A stretch of 64,000 nt of DNA, from contig JAGXGM010000088.1 in the NCBI GenBank assembly GCA_024636675.1, positions 1 to 64,000 on the forward strand, in the 5' to 3' direction. Under the pieces are notes generated by a model that was not told the origin of the DNA, did no database searches, and saw only the letters and a program-made list of their open reading frames with translations. The position numbers were made by a program, and so were the translations under genes. Origin of the DNA: Hydrogenophilales bacterium. Lineage in GTDB: Bacteria; Pseudomonadota; Gammaproteobacteria; Burkholderiales; Thiobacillaceae. Shown one piece after another: positions 17,897-26,856 of the stretch (the first letter of the stretch is position 1; every line of letters starts with the position of its first letter).

Positions 17897-18612
17897 ATCA
17901 TCCCGCCGTTCACCGAGATGATCTGGCCGCTGATGTAGCTCGCCTGCTCCGAGGCGAGAAAGCCGACCAGGTCCGCCACTTCTTCGGGGCGGCCGGCGCG
18001 CTTCATCGGCACCATGCCCGCAATGGCCTGGGCGTCGAACACGCCGTCGATCATGTCGGTCTGGATGATGCCCGGCGCCACGGCGTTGACCGTCACCCCG
18101 CGGCTGGCGAGTTCCAGCGACAGCGACTTGGTGGCGGCGTGCAGCGCGCCCTTGGCCGCCGAATAATTGACCTGGCCGCGATTGCCGGTAATGCCGGCGA
18201 TGGAGGTGACGTTGATCACACGTCCCCAGCGGCTGCGGATCATCGCCATCGTCAGCGGTTGGGTGACGTTAAAAAAGCCGGAAAGCGACACATCGAGCAC
18301 GCCGTGCCATTGGGCTGCGCTCATGCCGGGGAAGACGGCGTCGTCGTGGATGCCGGCGTTGTTCACCAGCACCTGGATCGGCGTGTCGGCAATGAGTGCT
18401 TCGAGTGCGGCGCGGCTGGCGTCGGCGTCGGTGACGTCGAAGGCGATGGCTTCGGCCTGCCCGCCGCCCGCCTTGATTTCATCGGCCAGTGCCTGCGCTT
18501 TCGCCAGGTTGCGGTTGGCGTGGATGTAGACGTAGCAACCGTCGGCGGCGAGGCGGCGGCAGATCGCCGAGCCGATGCCGCCGCTGCCGCCGGTGACGAG
18601 CGCACGTTTCAT
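17893..18612 (-). CDS. 3-oxoacyl-ACP reductase (SDR, FabG-like)
   Basis: ALVTGGSGGIGSAICRRLAADG...NNAGIHDD...NVTSIAGITGNRGQVNYSAAKGAL. Confidence 0.92.
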   Translation of the reverse strand: MKRALVTGGSGGIGSAICRRLAADGCYVYIHANRNLAKAQALADEIKAGGGQAEAIAFDVTDADASRAALEALIADTPIQVLVNNAGIHDDAVFPGMSAAQWHGVLDVSLSGFFNVTQPLTMAMIRSRWGRVINVTSIAGITGNRGQVNYSAAKGALHAATKSLSLELASRGVTVNAVAPGIIQTDMIDGVFDAQAIAGMVPMKRAGRPEEVADLVGFLASEQASYISGQIISVNGGMI

Positions 18613-19073
18613 TTCAGATTCCCCAGTTTGTCGGCGTCCAGCACCGCCGCATCCAATATCACCGCAGCCCGGCCGCTCAGCAGTTCGCGATCGGCGGCGC
18701 TGACGCGAAAGCCATACAGAATGGTGTTGCCGTCGCCCGACAACCGCTCCGCCTCGATCTCGAGGTCGGCGGCGATGTCGTCGAGCCGCGCCACCTGCAG
18801 CTCGACGCTGCGCACGCTCGCCAGGTAGCCGGCGCGCGGCGCGCCGTCGGCCCCCGCCAGCAGCGCACCGTGGGCGGCCATGGCCTGCGCCGCGTACTCA
18901 ATGCCGCAGGCCGCGCCGAGGCGATCGTGCGCGCGCAGCGGGTTGTCGGCTTCGCGATGGCTGCTTGCCGTGCAACGGATGCGCTGGTCATCCCAGTCGG
19001 TGACGGCATCGAGCAGGCACATGCTGCCCTGGTGCGGCAAGTGGGCGAGCAGCCAGGCGTGGTCTAGCGGCAT
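18609..19073 (-). CDS. 3-hydroxyacyl-ACP dehydratase-like hotdog protein (aryl-polyene type)
   Basis: LLAHLPHQGSMCLLDAVTDWDDQRIRCTASSHREADNPLR...GIEYAAQAMAAHGAL. Confidence 0.82.
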   Translation of the reverse strand: MPLDHAWLLAHLPHQGSMCLLDAVTDWDDQRIRCTASSHREADNPLRAHDRLGAACGIEYAAQAMAAHGALLAGADGAPRAGYLASVRSVELQVARLDDIAADLEIEAERLSGDGNTILYGFRVSAADRELLSGRAAVILDAAVLDADKLGNLK

Positions 19074-19861
19074 GGTTCAATCTCCACGGCCAGACTGAGC
19101 GGCGCCAGGTAGTCCAGAACGACCCGACCGCCCTCCCCGCGCGCAATGGCCTGCAGCAGCGGCAGCCCGCGCGCGCAGGGAATGGCGCGGCGCAGCGCTT
19201 CGAGTTCGGGCGCGGCCAGCGCATCGGGCGCGGCGTCACTAAGGCTGAGCGCGATCCGCGCCTGCGAGTGCGCGCTGCGTTCAGGCATCAGCGCCAGCGC
19301 GATGCCGAAGGCGGCGGGGAGCGGGCGCTTGGCGTGCAGCGGCTCGGGATAGGGCATGTCGTAGGCAACCAAGAGCGTGCCCCAGCCCTCGACCGCGACC
19401 TGAGTCAGCGCTTCCAGCAGGCCGGCGCCGAAGCTGCCGTCGTGAGCGCACAGCACGGTGGCCGGGGTCATGGCGCCGGAGGCGATGCCCCAGTAGCCGG
19501 CCGGGGCGTTGTGCACCGAGTTGTGGAAGCGGGTCGGCGAGATGCTCCGGTCGTCGGAAGCCAGCGTCTTGCAGAGGGCGTCGCAGTTGTCGTTGTCGGC
19601 GCCGGACGAGGAAAACACCGCGGCCAACTGCCGGGCGTCGAGCTGTCCGGCAGCGACGGCCTCCTGCGCCACCGCCAGCGCGACCTTGATCGCGAGGCCG
19701 GTGCGCCGGCGCTCGGCCGGGGGCAGCGACTGCGGCGCGGCCACCGTGAGGGGGCGCGATTCGTAGGGGGTGGCGCCCGCCAGGATGGGCCGCGCCGCGG
19801 GCCAGTTGTCGAGTCCCGGGCCGATCAGGCCAATGCCGTCGAGGTAAGCGGTGAGCTTCAT
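19064..19861 (-). CDS. beta-ketoacyl synthase chain-length factor-like protein
   Basis: MKLTAYLDGIGLIGPGLDNW...RRRTGLAIKVALAVAQEA...FSSSGADNDNC...PTRFHNSVHNAPAGYWGIA. Confidence 0.82.
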   Translation of the reverse strand: MKLTAYLDGIGLIGPGLDNWPAARPILAGATPYESRPLTVAAPQSLPPAERRRTGLAIKVALAVAQEAVAAGQLDARQLAAVFSSSGADNDNCDALCKTLASDDRSISPTRFHNSVHNAPAGYWGIASGAMTPATVLCAHDGSFGAGLLEALTQVAVEGWGTLLVAYDMPYPEPLHAKRPLPAAFGIALALMPERSAHSQARIALSLSDAAPDALAAPELEALRRAIPCARGLPLLQAIARGEGGRVVLDYLAPLSLAVEIEPCR

Positions 19862-21066
19862 TGCGCGCGCCCCAGGATCAGGCTGCAGTTGGTGCCACCG
19901 AAACCGAACGAGTTGCTGAGCACCCGGCGCGGCGCGCGCTGCAGGTTCGCGGTCAGGTACTGAATGGGGATTTCCGGGTCGACGCAGCGGGTGTTGACCC
20001 CGCCCGGCAGGAAGCCCTGCTGCAGTGCCAGCGCGCTGATGACCGCCTCCAGCCCGCCGGCCGCGCCGAGGGTGTGGCCGGTCGCGCCCTTGGTCGAGCT
20101 GCACGCCACCTGATTGCCGAACAGCGTTGCCACGGCACGGCCCTCGGCGGCATCGTTGCTCGGCGTCGCGGTGCCGTGCAGGTTGATGTAGTCGACGTCG
20201 GCAGGCTGCAGGCCCGCAGTCGTGAGTGCGGCTTCCATCGCCATGCGCGCGCCCAGGCCTTCCGGGTGCGGCGACGACATGTGGTGGGCATCGCTCGATT
20301 CGCCCGCGCCCAAGAGCAGCACGGCATCGGCATCGAGGCTGTCGGCCGGGCGCTCAAGCAGGATGAAGGCCGCGGCCTCGCCGATGGACAGGCCGTTGCG
20401 ATCCGCGTCGTAGGGTCGGCAGGGTTCGGACGAGAGCAGCTCCAGCGAGTTGAAGCCGTAGAGCGTGGTGAGGCACAAGGAGTCGACGCCGCCGACAACG
20501 GCGGCGTCGATCACGCCTGCGGCGATCATCCGCGCCGCCGAGGCGAACACCTTGGCGCTCGACGAGCAGGCGGTGGAGACCACCACGGCGGGGCCTTCCA
20601 GATTGAACGCGGTGCGCACGAAGTCGGCCACCGAATAGGTATTGTGGGTGGTGCGATAGTGGAAGTCGTCCGGCAGGGCGCCGGTTGCCGGGTCGCGGCG
20701 GCGGTAGGCCTGCTCGGTCTGCAGGATGCCGGAGGTGCTGGTGCCGAGCAGCACGCCGATGCGCCGCCGGCCGTAGCGGGCGGCCGCCGCGCCGACTGCG
20801 GCATTGAAGCCATCCTGCTGCAACCCCAGGTAGGCGAGACGGTTGTTGCGGCACTCGTATTCGGCGAGGCTCGCCGGCAAAGGCGCCTCGTCCACGCCGG
20901 CTACTTCGCCGACGTATGTCGCCAGGTCGGTCACCGTCTCGAAAGCGCAGGGCACCAGTCCGCCCTTTTGCGTACGCAGGGCGGCGAGCGTCGGCGCCAG
21001 GCCGTGGCCGAGACAGCTTGCAGCGGTGAAATGGGAAAGCCAGAGCGAATTCAACACGTCAACCAA
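19858..21066 (-). CDS. beta-ketoacyl-ACP synthase (FabF-like, aryl-polyene type)
   Basis: VSTACSSSAKVF active site; DYINLHGTATPSNDAAE; STKGATGHTLGAAGGLEAV; SNSFGFGGTNCSLILG. Confidence 0.93.
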   Translation of the reverse strand: MVDVLNSLWLSHFTAASCLGHGLAPTLAALRTQKGGLVPCAFETVTDLATYVGEVAGVDEAPLPASLAEYECRNNRLAYLGLQQDGFNAAVGAAAARYGRRRIGVLLGTSTSGILQTEQAYRRRDPATGALPDDFHYRTTHNTYSVADFVRTAFNLEGPAVVVSTACSSSAKVFASAARMIAAGVIDAAVVGGVDSLCLTTLYGFNSLELLSSEPCRPYDADRNGLSIGEAAAFILLERPADSLDADAVLLLGAGESSDAHHMSSPHPEGLGARMAMEAALTTAGLQPADVDYINLHGTATPSNDAAEGRAVATLFGNQVACSSTKGATGHTLGAAGGLEAVISALALQQGFLPGGVNTRCVDPEIPIQYLTANLQRAPRRVLSNSFGFGGTNCSLILGRAQ

Positions 21067-21109
21067 TCCGATAAAGTGAGTTTTCAGTCAATTCCACAGC
21101 CGGTTTTCT

Positions 21110-21862
21110 TCAGATCCGGCCGGGTGCTGGCGCAGCGTAATGGCTGCGCAACGACAGCCAGGCCGCCACCGCCCCCAGCATGAGGCCGCCCCACACATCG
21201 ACCACCACATGCTGGCGGGTGGCGAGGGTGGAATAAATGATGCCGATGCACCACAGCCAGTTGACCAGCCGGCTCCACCGCGGCGCACCGAATCGACGCA
21301 GCAGCTGATCCAGCCAGACACCCGAAAACAGGGCTGTGGCGACATGCAGCGAAGGGAAGGCATTGCCTGCGGCATCAATATTTTTAAGGAAATCCATCCC
21401 GGGATGGCGAGCCCAGTCGATATCCGCTGCGGGAACCGCGGTGGGCCAGAAGTAGAAAACAATCAGCCCCGCCAGACAGGTTCCGCCCATCGCCATGCCG
21501 TAACGATAGAGCTCGCGTCGCGTCGCAATCAGTGCCGGGGGCAGCGACACATACACCCACAATGAGACATACAGCGGCATCGCCCACGGCTGAAAACTGA
21601 TCATCTGATCCAGCCAGGTAATCGGCATCACCGTGGCCGGGTAGGCCGGGACTTTGAGCACGTAGAAATATGCAGCAAAAAACAGGCCGATAAAAAGCGG
21701 CGTCCCAATCCCTTTCAGATAGACATGCTGGGTGACAACCGCTGCAATCTGCCGGAGCCAGGGCGTTTGCTGACTGTGTTTCAAGGCCTGTTCTCCGGGC
21801 TGCGGCGGTGCCGAGGCGTGCGTTGTATAGGGTTCATGACAGGGCATCCCGTAAACGGACAA
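21110..21862 (-). CDS. PAP2-superfamily phosphatase
   Basis: FPSLHVATALFSGVW...STLATRQHVVVDVWGG acid-phosphatase motifs; upstream start uncertain. Confidence 0.8.
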   Translation of the reverse strand: MSVYGMPCHEPYTTHASAPPQPGEQALKHSQQTPWLRQIAAVVTQHVYLKGIGTPLFIGLFFAAYFYVLKVPAYPATVMPITWLDQMISFQPWAMPLYVSLWVYVSLPPALIATRRELYRYGMAMGGTCLAGLIVFYFWPTAVPAADIDWARHPGMDFLKNIDAAGNAFPSLHVATALFSGVWLDQLLRRFGAPRWSRLVNWLWCIGIIYSTLATRQHVVVDVWGGLMLGAVAAWLSLRSHYAAPAPGRI

Positions 21863-22637
21863 AACGCAGTCCGGCGGTGGCCGCCGACTCCAGCACCGCA
21901 GGCAGCACGTCGAGAATCACCGGCGTGCCCCCGGGTGTCCGTGCAGCATTGCCGTCGTGCAGCAGCAAAATGGCGCCGCCCCGCAGTGCATGCAGCAGCG
22001 CATGCCTGACCCGCCCGGCGTCGCCAATGCGGGTGTCGAACCCCCGCGCCGACCAGCTGGCGAGCGTCAAGCCGAGTCGCGCCAGCACGGGATCGAGAAA
22101 GGGATTGCGCAGGCCGGCCGGGGCGCGAAAGAACACCGGGCGCTGGCCGGTAATCTGGCCGAGGGTACGTTGTGCGGCCTGCAGTTCGCGCATGAAGCCG
22201 CGTGGGCCCAGCAGGGCAAAATAATGGGAATGGTGCTGGCTGTGGTTTTCCACGGCATGGCCACGGCGGACGATTTCCCTGCATATATCCGGATAGCGCG
22301 CCGCTTTTTCACCGACGCAGAAAAAGGTGGCGTGCGCGGCATGGCGATCCAGAATGTCCAGCACCTGCGGGGTGACGAGGGGGTCGGGGCCGTCGTCGAT
22401 GGTGAGGGCGATTTCATGTCTGGCGGCCGCGGCAGCGGGCAGCCGCGTCCAGTTCGGGCCCAGCCAGTTGCTGCGCGGCCACATCCCGGCCGCGGTCAGC
22501 AACAGGTGGTTGACGACCACGGCGCCCAGCGCCCAGCGCCATTGCGCGGGTGCGGCGATTACCGCCGCCAAGGCCAGGCCATGCAGCGCGACGGATGCGC
22601 GGATCAACAGGGTGGGACGCCAGGTTGAGTTAAGCAT
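21834..22637 (-). CDS. polysaccharide deacetylase (NodB/CE4) family protein
   Basis: EIALTIDDGPDPLVTPQVLDIL...HAVENHSQHHSHY...FFRAPAGLRNPF. Confidence 0.88.
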   Translation of the reverse strand: MLNSTWRPTLLIRASVALHGLALAAVIAAPAQWRWALGAVVVNHLLLTAAGMWPRSNWLGPNWTRLPAAAAARHEIALTIDDGPDPLVTPQVLDILDRHAAHATFFCVGEKAARYPDICREIVRRGHAVENHSQHHSHYFALLGPRGFMRELQAAQRTLGQITGQRPVFFRAPAGLRNPFLDPVLARLGLTLASWSARGFDTRIGDAGRVRHALLHALRGGAILLLHDGNAARTPGGTPVILDVLPAVLESAATAGLRFVRLRDALS

Positions 22638-24996
22638 TGGACGGGCGGGCATCGGCTTGCCGGGCAAAAATCGCCGAATAGAACAAGGCCAGGATGACGC
22701 CCGGTGCGACGGTCACACCCAGCGCCTGCAGGAGGGAGACGTCGGAAAACGCGAGCAGGCCAAACCCGGCGACGGTGGTGAGGCTGGCAAACAGCATCGA
22801 GGCCAGCGTGCGCGGCAGAATCGGCGTGCGGGGGTCGGGCCGATCAAAAAACAGGGCGTAATTGGAGCCCACGGCGGCCACCAGCAGCAAACCCACCAAG
22901 TGCAAAATGATCATTTGCTGGCCAAACAGGCTCAATCCCGCGGTGACGGTGATGACCGCTGCTGCCAGCGGCGCGATGATGCGCAGCACGCGCATGGGCG
23001 AGCGAAAAACCACGAGCAGCAACGCGATGATGGCAACCAGGCCGCCGAGCGACAGCGCAATGGCTTCACGCAGGTAGCCGGAATACAGGCGATCCGACTC
23101 CGCCTTCATGTCCACGAACAGCGCATCGGGCATTGCGCTCAAGGCAGCGCGGATAAGCTCGGCGTCGATGCTGCCCCCCTCGGGCGCGGTCAGCGGCAAC
23201 AAAGCCCGCCATTGCCCGTGTTGCCGGATGAGCAGCGCATCGACCGCCATCGCCATCGAGGTCTGCTGCAGGGCGGCCGCCTGCAGCAAACCCTGGCTGC
23301 GCGCGGCGGCGGCATCGTCCAGAAACGGCGCGAACAGTTGTTCGCGCACCGGCAAGCCTTGAACGGCTTGCGCCAGGCGTGTTTCCAGCACGGGCCGGGG
23401 AGGCAGACTGGCCTGGCGTGCGCGTTGCGTGGCCACGCTGGGAAGGTAGCGGCTCGGGCTTTCGAATCCGGCAAGTTCGCCTTGCTCGACCTGGGCTTGC
23501 AGCAACGTGGAAACCCTCTCGGCGGCGCGCAAGACGGATTCCTGATTCGCACCCGAGACAACGACCAGGTAGCGCACGTCCGGCGCACCCATGTCTGCGC
23601 GCAAGCGGGTATCGAGCTCCACATCCGCTTGCGACACCGGACTGAGTGACGCGATTTTGTCGTTCCACAAACTGGCGCGGTTATCGACCACGATGGCGCA
23701 GGCAGCCAGCAACACGATTGCCGCAGGCCAGCGCAATGCGGCCGCGCGTTGCACCACGCGGGACAGGGTGAGCCCGATTGCCGACAAATCGTGGACACGG
23801 AAGCTGGCGGGCAGCAGCGAGGGCAGGACAAAGCGCGTCACCGTTGCGGCCGTAATCAGCCCGGCAATGGCATACAGGCCGAGTTGCGCCAGACCGGGAA
23901 AGCCGGACAGCAGCAGCGAGGCGAAACCGAAAATAGACGTCAGCACACCGAGGCGAATGGTGGGCCAGAGGCGCTTGATCCAGTTCTGATGATCGGCGCT
24001 GTTCTGTTCCGATTGCACGAACAGGTAGATCGAATAATCCACGGCTTCGCCGATCAGCGCGGTGCCGAATCCCAGGGTGATGCCGTGCACCGCGCCAAAG
24101 CCCAGGCTGACTGCCGCAATGCCGGCCAGCGCACCGCTGATCACGGGCAGCAGCCCCAATGCCAGGGCGCTGAAGGAACGATAAACGAGCAACAAGAGCG
24201 TTGCGATGAGGGCAAGGCTGATGATGGACAGGCGGGTAACCTGGCGCTTGATGGTGTCGCGCGAGGTCACCGAAAACACGCCGGGACCGGTCATCACCAG
24301 TTGGGCGGTGGCGGTCGCGCCGGGGGCTTGGTCCAAGGCCTGGTCGAACGCCTGCCGGATGGCGGCCATGGCAAGTTGCTGGGCATCGGTGTCGCTTCCC
24401 GCGGCACGCGTTTGCATCAGCATCAAGGCGCGCGTGCCATCGCGCGATGCCCATGCGCCTTCCACCAGCCGCGGCTGGGTGCCGCTGTTGAGCTGCTCGA
24501 GCAATTGCAGCATTTCCCCGGTCGGGTCACGCGGCAGCAGGGATTTGACCAGCAGTCCGGCGGGCGAGGCCAGGAGGTCGATGCTGTCGCTCAAGGCGGC
24601 ATGCAGGCCGTCTACGCTGAAGCGCTCAGGCGTCACTGCCGGGCTCAGCAGGTAACGATTGTCGAACAGGAAAGCACGGTCGCGTTCGGCGTTGACGGGC
24701 TCGCCGTTATTGACGCTGACAAACGTGCGGTCGGCGCGCAGACGCTCGGCGACTTGCCTGGAAAGACTGGCGCGGGTGGGCGCGTCGGCGCCTTCGATGC
24801 CCACCAGAATCAGGCGCGAGGCGAGGCCGTCGCTGACCTGATCCATGAGCAGCTGCTGCTCGGGCGTGGGCGTGCGCGGCATGAATGCCGACAGATCGGT
24901 GGTGAAGTGGGTGCGGCTAATGATGCCGACGCAGGCCAGCAAGAAAATCAGCCACAGCACGATTGCTGCAGTGCCGCGGCGGCGCATGCGGATCAT
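22630..24996 (-). CDS. MMPL/RND-type exporter (aryl-polyene/xanthomonadin exporter type)
   Basis: Large two-repeat RND-like membrane protein; FTTDLSAFMPRTPTPEQQLLMDQ...GFGTALIGEAVDYSIYL...AAVGSNYALFFDR. Confidence 0.85.
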   Translation of the reverse strand: MIRMRRRGTAAIVLWLIFLLACVGIISRTHFTTDLSAFMPRTPTPEQQLLMDQVSDGLASRLILVGIEGADAPTRASLSRQVAERLRADRTFVSVNNGEPVNAERDRAFLFDNRYLLSPAVTPERFSVDGLHAALSDSIDLLASPAGLLVKSLLPRDPTGEMLQLLEQLNSGTQPRLVEGAWASRDGTRALMLMQTRAAGSDTDAQQLAMAAIRQAFDQALDQAPGATATAQLVMTGPGVFSVTSRDTIKRQVTRLSIISLALIATLLLLVYRSFSALALGLLPVISGALAGIAAVSLGFGAVHGITLGFGTALIGEAVDYSIYLFVQSEQNSADHQNWIKRLWPTIRLGVLTSIFGFASLLLSGFPGLAQLGLYAIAGLITAATVTRFVLPSLLPASFRVHDLSAIGLTLSRVVQRAAALRWPAAIVLLAACAIVVDNRASLWNDKIASLSPVSQADVELDTRLRADMGAPDVRYLVVVSGANQESVLRAAERVSTLLQAQVEQGELAGFESPSRYLPSVATQRARQASLPPRPVLETRLAQAVQGLPVREQLFAPFLDDAAAARSQGLLQAAALQQTSMAMAVDALLIRQHGQWRALLPLTAPEGGSIDAELIRAALSAMPDALFVDMKAESDRLYSGYLREAIALSLGGLVAIIALLLVVFRSPMRVLRIIAPLAAAVITVTAGLSLFGQQMIILHLVGLLLVAAVGSNYALFFDRPDPRTPILPRTLASMLFASLTTVAGFGLLAFSDVSLLQALGVTVAPGVILALFYSAIFARQADARPSNA

Positions 24997-25589
24997 CGCT
25001 GCGGCGCCGGCTGTTCGATGGTCATCAGCGAACGGTCGCCATCGGCCTGGATGATCTCAACGCTGCGCACCACGTTCCTGACCCCCTCCATCCGGATGCG
25101 GGCGATGACAGCGCCCACTTTGGGGTCGAGCGGGGTGAGCGTGAGCGTCCAGCGTTCATGACCGCCGTCCAGAGCCAGGTGGTAGACCCGTTCCAGGGCC
25201 TTGCGATCGCCGGCCAGGGTGGCGCGAATGCTCTCGATCATGCCGGCCACCTCGGGATAATCCTTGAGCTGCAGGACGTGCTTGCGGCGGCCGCGTTCCA
25301 GGGTGAGGGTGTCGCCGTCGAGCACCATGGTCTCGGGCTTCGGTTTCAGGGTGCGCTTTTCCAGGCGGGCCGGCGCGACGAACAGCAGTTCGCCGGAAGA
25401 TTCGATCGGCTGGTCGAGGATGGAAATGGTTTTTGTCTCAGTGAACGTGGCGGCGCCTTGTGGATGCTTCGCCAGGCCGGCCATGAGCTGGGCAATGCTC
25501 AGCGGGGCGGACTGAACGACGGGGCTGACCAGCAGCGCCAGCCAGACCAGGGCGCACAATCGAAAGCGGGGTCGCGTGAGTCGAGTCAT
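24993..25589 (-). CDS. LolA-like outer-membrane lipoprotein carrier protein
   Basis: Signal peptide; LAKHPQGAATFTETKTISILDQPIESSGELLFVAPARLEKRTLKPKPETMVLDGDTL. Confidence 0.8.
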   Translation of the reverse strand: MTRLTRPRFRLCALVWLALLVSPVVQSAPLSIAQLMAGLAKHPQGAATFTETKTISILDQPIESSGELLFVAPARLEKRTLKPKPETMVLDGDTLTLERGRRKHVLQLKDYPEVAGMIESIRATLAGDRKALERVYHLALDGGHERWTLTLTPLDPKVGAVIARIRMEGVRNVVRSVEIIQADGDRSLMTIEQPAPQR

Positions 25590-26533
25590 GGTTTGGCGGC
25601 ATCCTTGGGGCGCCAGAAATCGAAGAAGTTGAACCAGTTGCAGGGGGCGGCGCGGCAATGGCGTTCCAGGCAGGCGGCATAGACCGCCACGGCGGACTGG
25701 ATGGCGGCATCGCGGCCGCTCCGTTCGAGCGCGCTGAAATCGGCCAGCCGCTCGAAGTGGATGGCGTAGCGGTTGCCGCCCAGGTAGAGCCCGCTCATGA
25801 ACAGCACCGGGCGCTTCAGCATCGCGGCCAGGCGCATCGGCCCGACCGGAAACTCGGCGTCCGCGCCCAGGAAGGGGACGCGCAGGGTCGGGTCGCCGCC
25901 GAGAGTACGGTCGCCCAGCACGCCGAGGGCCATGCCTTCGTCCAGGCAGGCCTGCACCCGCAGCATCGAGTCGATCTGCCCCAGCGGGATGATGTCCTGA
26001 ACCGCAGCCGGGTTGATGGCGGCGAGCGCGGCATTGAGCTTGCGGGCGTTTTCCTCGTACATGACCATGGCCACCCGGAGGCCGGGCTGCCGGCGGCCGA
26101 GGGCGCGCACCACCTCGAAGCTGCCCATGTGCGCGCCCATCAGGATGGCACCGCGCCCGGCGGCGAGCACGTCCTGGATGACATCCTCGCCGTGCACCTC
26201 CACCTGAAACAGGTCGAAGCGCGCATTGAGCAGAAAGAGCCGGTCGTGGATGGTGGAGGCAAAGCTGTGGAAATGCCGGAACAGGTCGGCAAATGCGGGT
26301 TCCCGATCCAGCGCCCGGCGCAGGTAGGCACGCGAGGCGGCCTTGGCGGCCGGCGCAAAGAGCAGGAAGTAGAGGCTGATGCCGGCCAGGACAAACCGGG
26401 CGGGCGCGCGACCCATGCGCAACGAGATCCAGGTCATCAGGCGCAGCATGGCGCGATTGCTGCGCTCCGGACGCCGCACCCACTCCGCTTGCTGCGAGGC
26501 CTGGCGTGCGATCTCGGGTGCCGGGGCGCTCAT
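25586..26533 (-). CDS. LpxL/HtrB-like lysophospholipid acyltransferase
   Basis: GRGAILMGAHMGSFEVVRALG...GVLGDRTLGGDPTLRVPFLGADAEFPVGPMRLA. Confidence 0.83.
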   Translation of the reverse strand: MSAPAPEIARQASQQAEWVRRPERSNRAMLRLMTWISLRMGRAPARFVLAGISLYFLLFAPAAKAASRAYLRRALDREPAFADLFRHFHSFASTIHDRLFLLNARFDLFQVEVHGEDVIQDVLAAGRGAILMGAHMGSFEVVRALGRRQPGLRVAMVMYEENARKLNAALAAINPAAVQDIIPLGQIDSMLRVQACLDEGMALGVLGDRTLGGDPTLRVPFLGADAEFPVGPMRLAAMLKRPVLFMSGLYLGGNRYAIHFERLADFSALERSGRDAAIQSAVAVYAACLERHCRAAPCNWFNFFDFWRPKDAAKP

Positions 26534-26856
26534 GCCGCGGGCCTCGCAGAAAAAACCGCGCTACCGCTCGCCACGCTGCGTTCGAGGCCATGATGATCCT
26601 TGCAGCGGATCTCGAAGCGGAAGCCGCCCGCGGGTGACGCGGCGCTGTGCAGCGCCAGAGTCTCGCCGGGCTGGACCGGGCTCAGGAATTTCACCGACTT
26701 GAGCTGCAGCGGTCCGGGCATTCCCTGCTGTGCCGCCAGGGCGTGCAGCGCCGCGTCGAGCAGCACGACGCCGGGCAGGATGGGCTGGCCGGGGAAGTGG
26801 CCGGCAAAGGCCGGGTGATCGGCGGCGACGGGCAGCGGCATGACGTGCTCGCTCAT
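26530..26856 (-). CDS. FabZ/ApeI-like 3-hydroxyacyl-ACP dehydratase
   Basis: DHPAFAGHFPGQPILPGVVLLDAAL hotdog active-site motif. Confidence 0.85.
   Translation of the reverse strand: MSEHVMPLPVAADHPAFAGHFPGQPILPGVVLLDAALHALAAQQGMPGPLQLKSVKFLSPVQPGETLALHSAASPAGGFRFEIRCKDHHGLERSVASGSAVFSARPAA

Noticed and set aside
16427-17938. 503-aa plus-strand ORF rich in H, D, E, Q and R
   Set aside because: Antisense to the CPA2 antiporter; composition typical of reading membrane-protein codons backwards. Not a novel acidic protein.
24993-26591. 532-aa ORF joining LolA-like to an upstream extension
   Set aside because: The extension is an out-of-frame reading of the LpxL-like gene; the real LolA start is at 25589 with a signal peptide.
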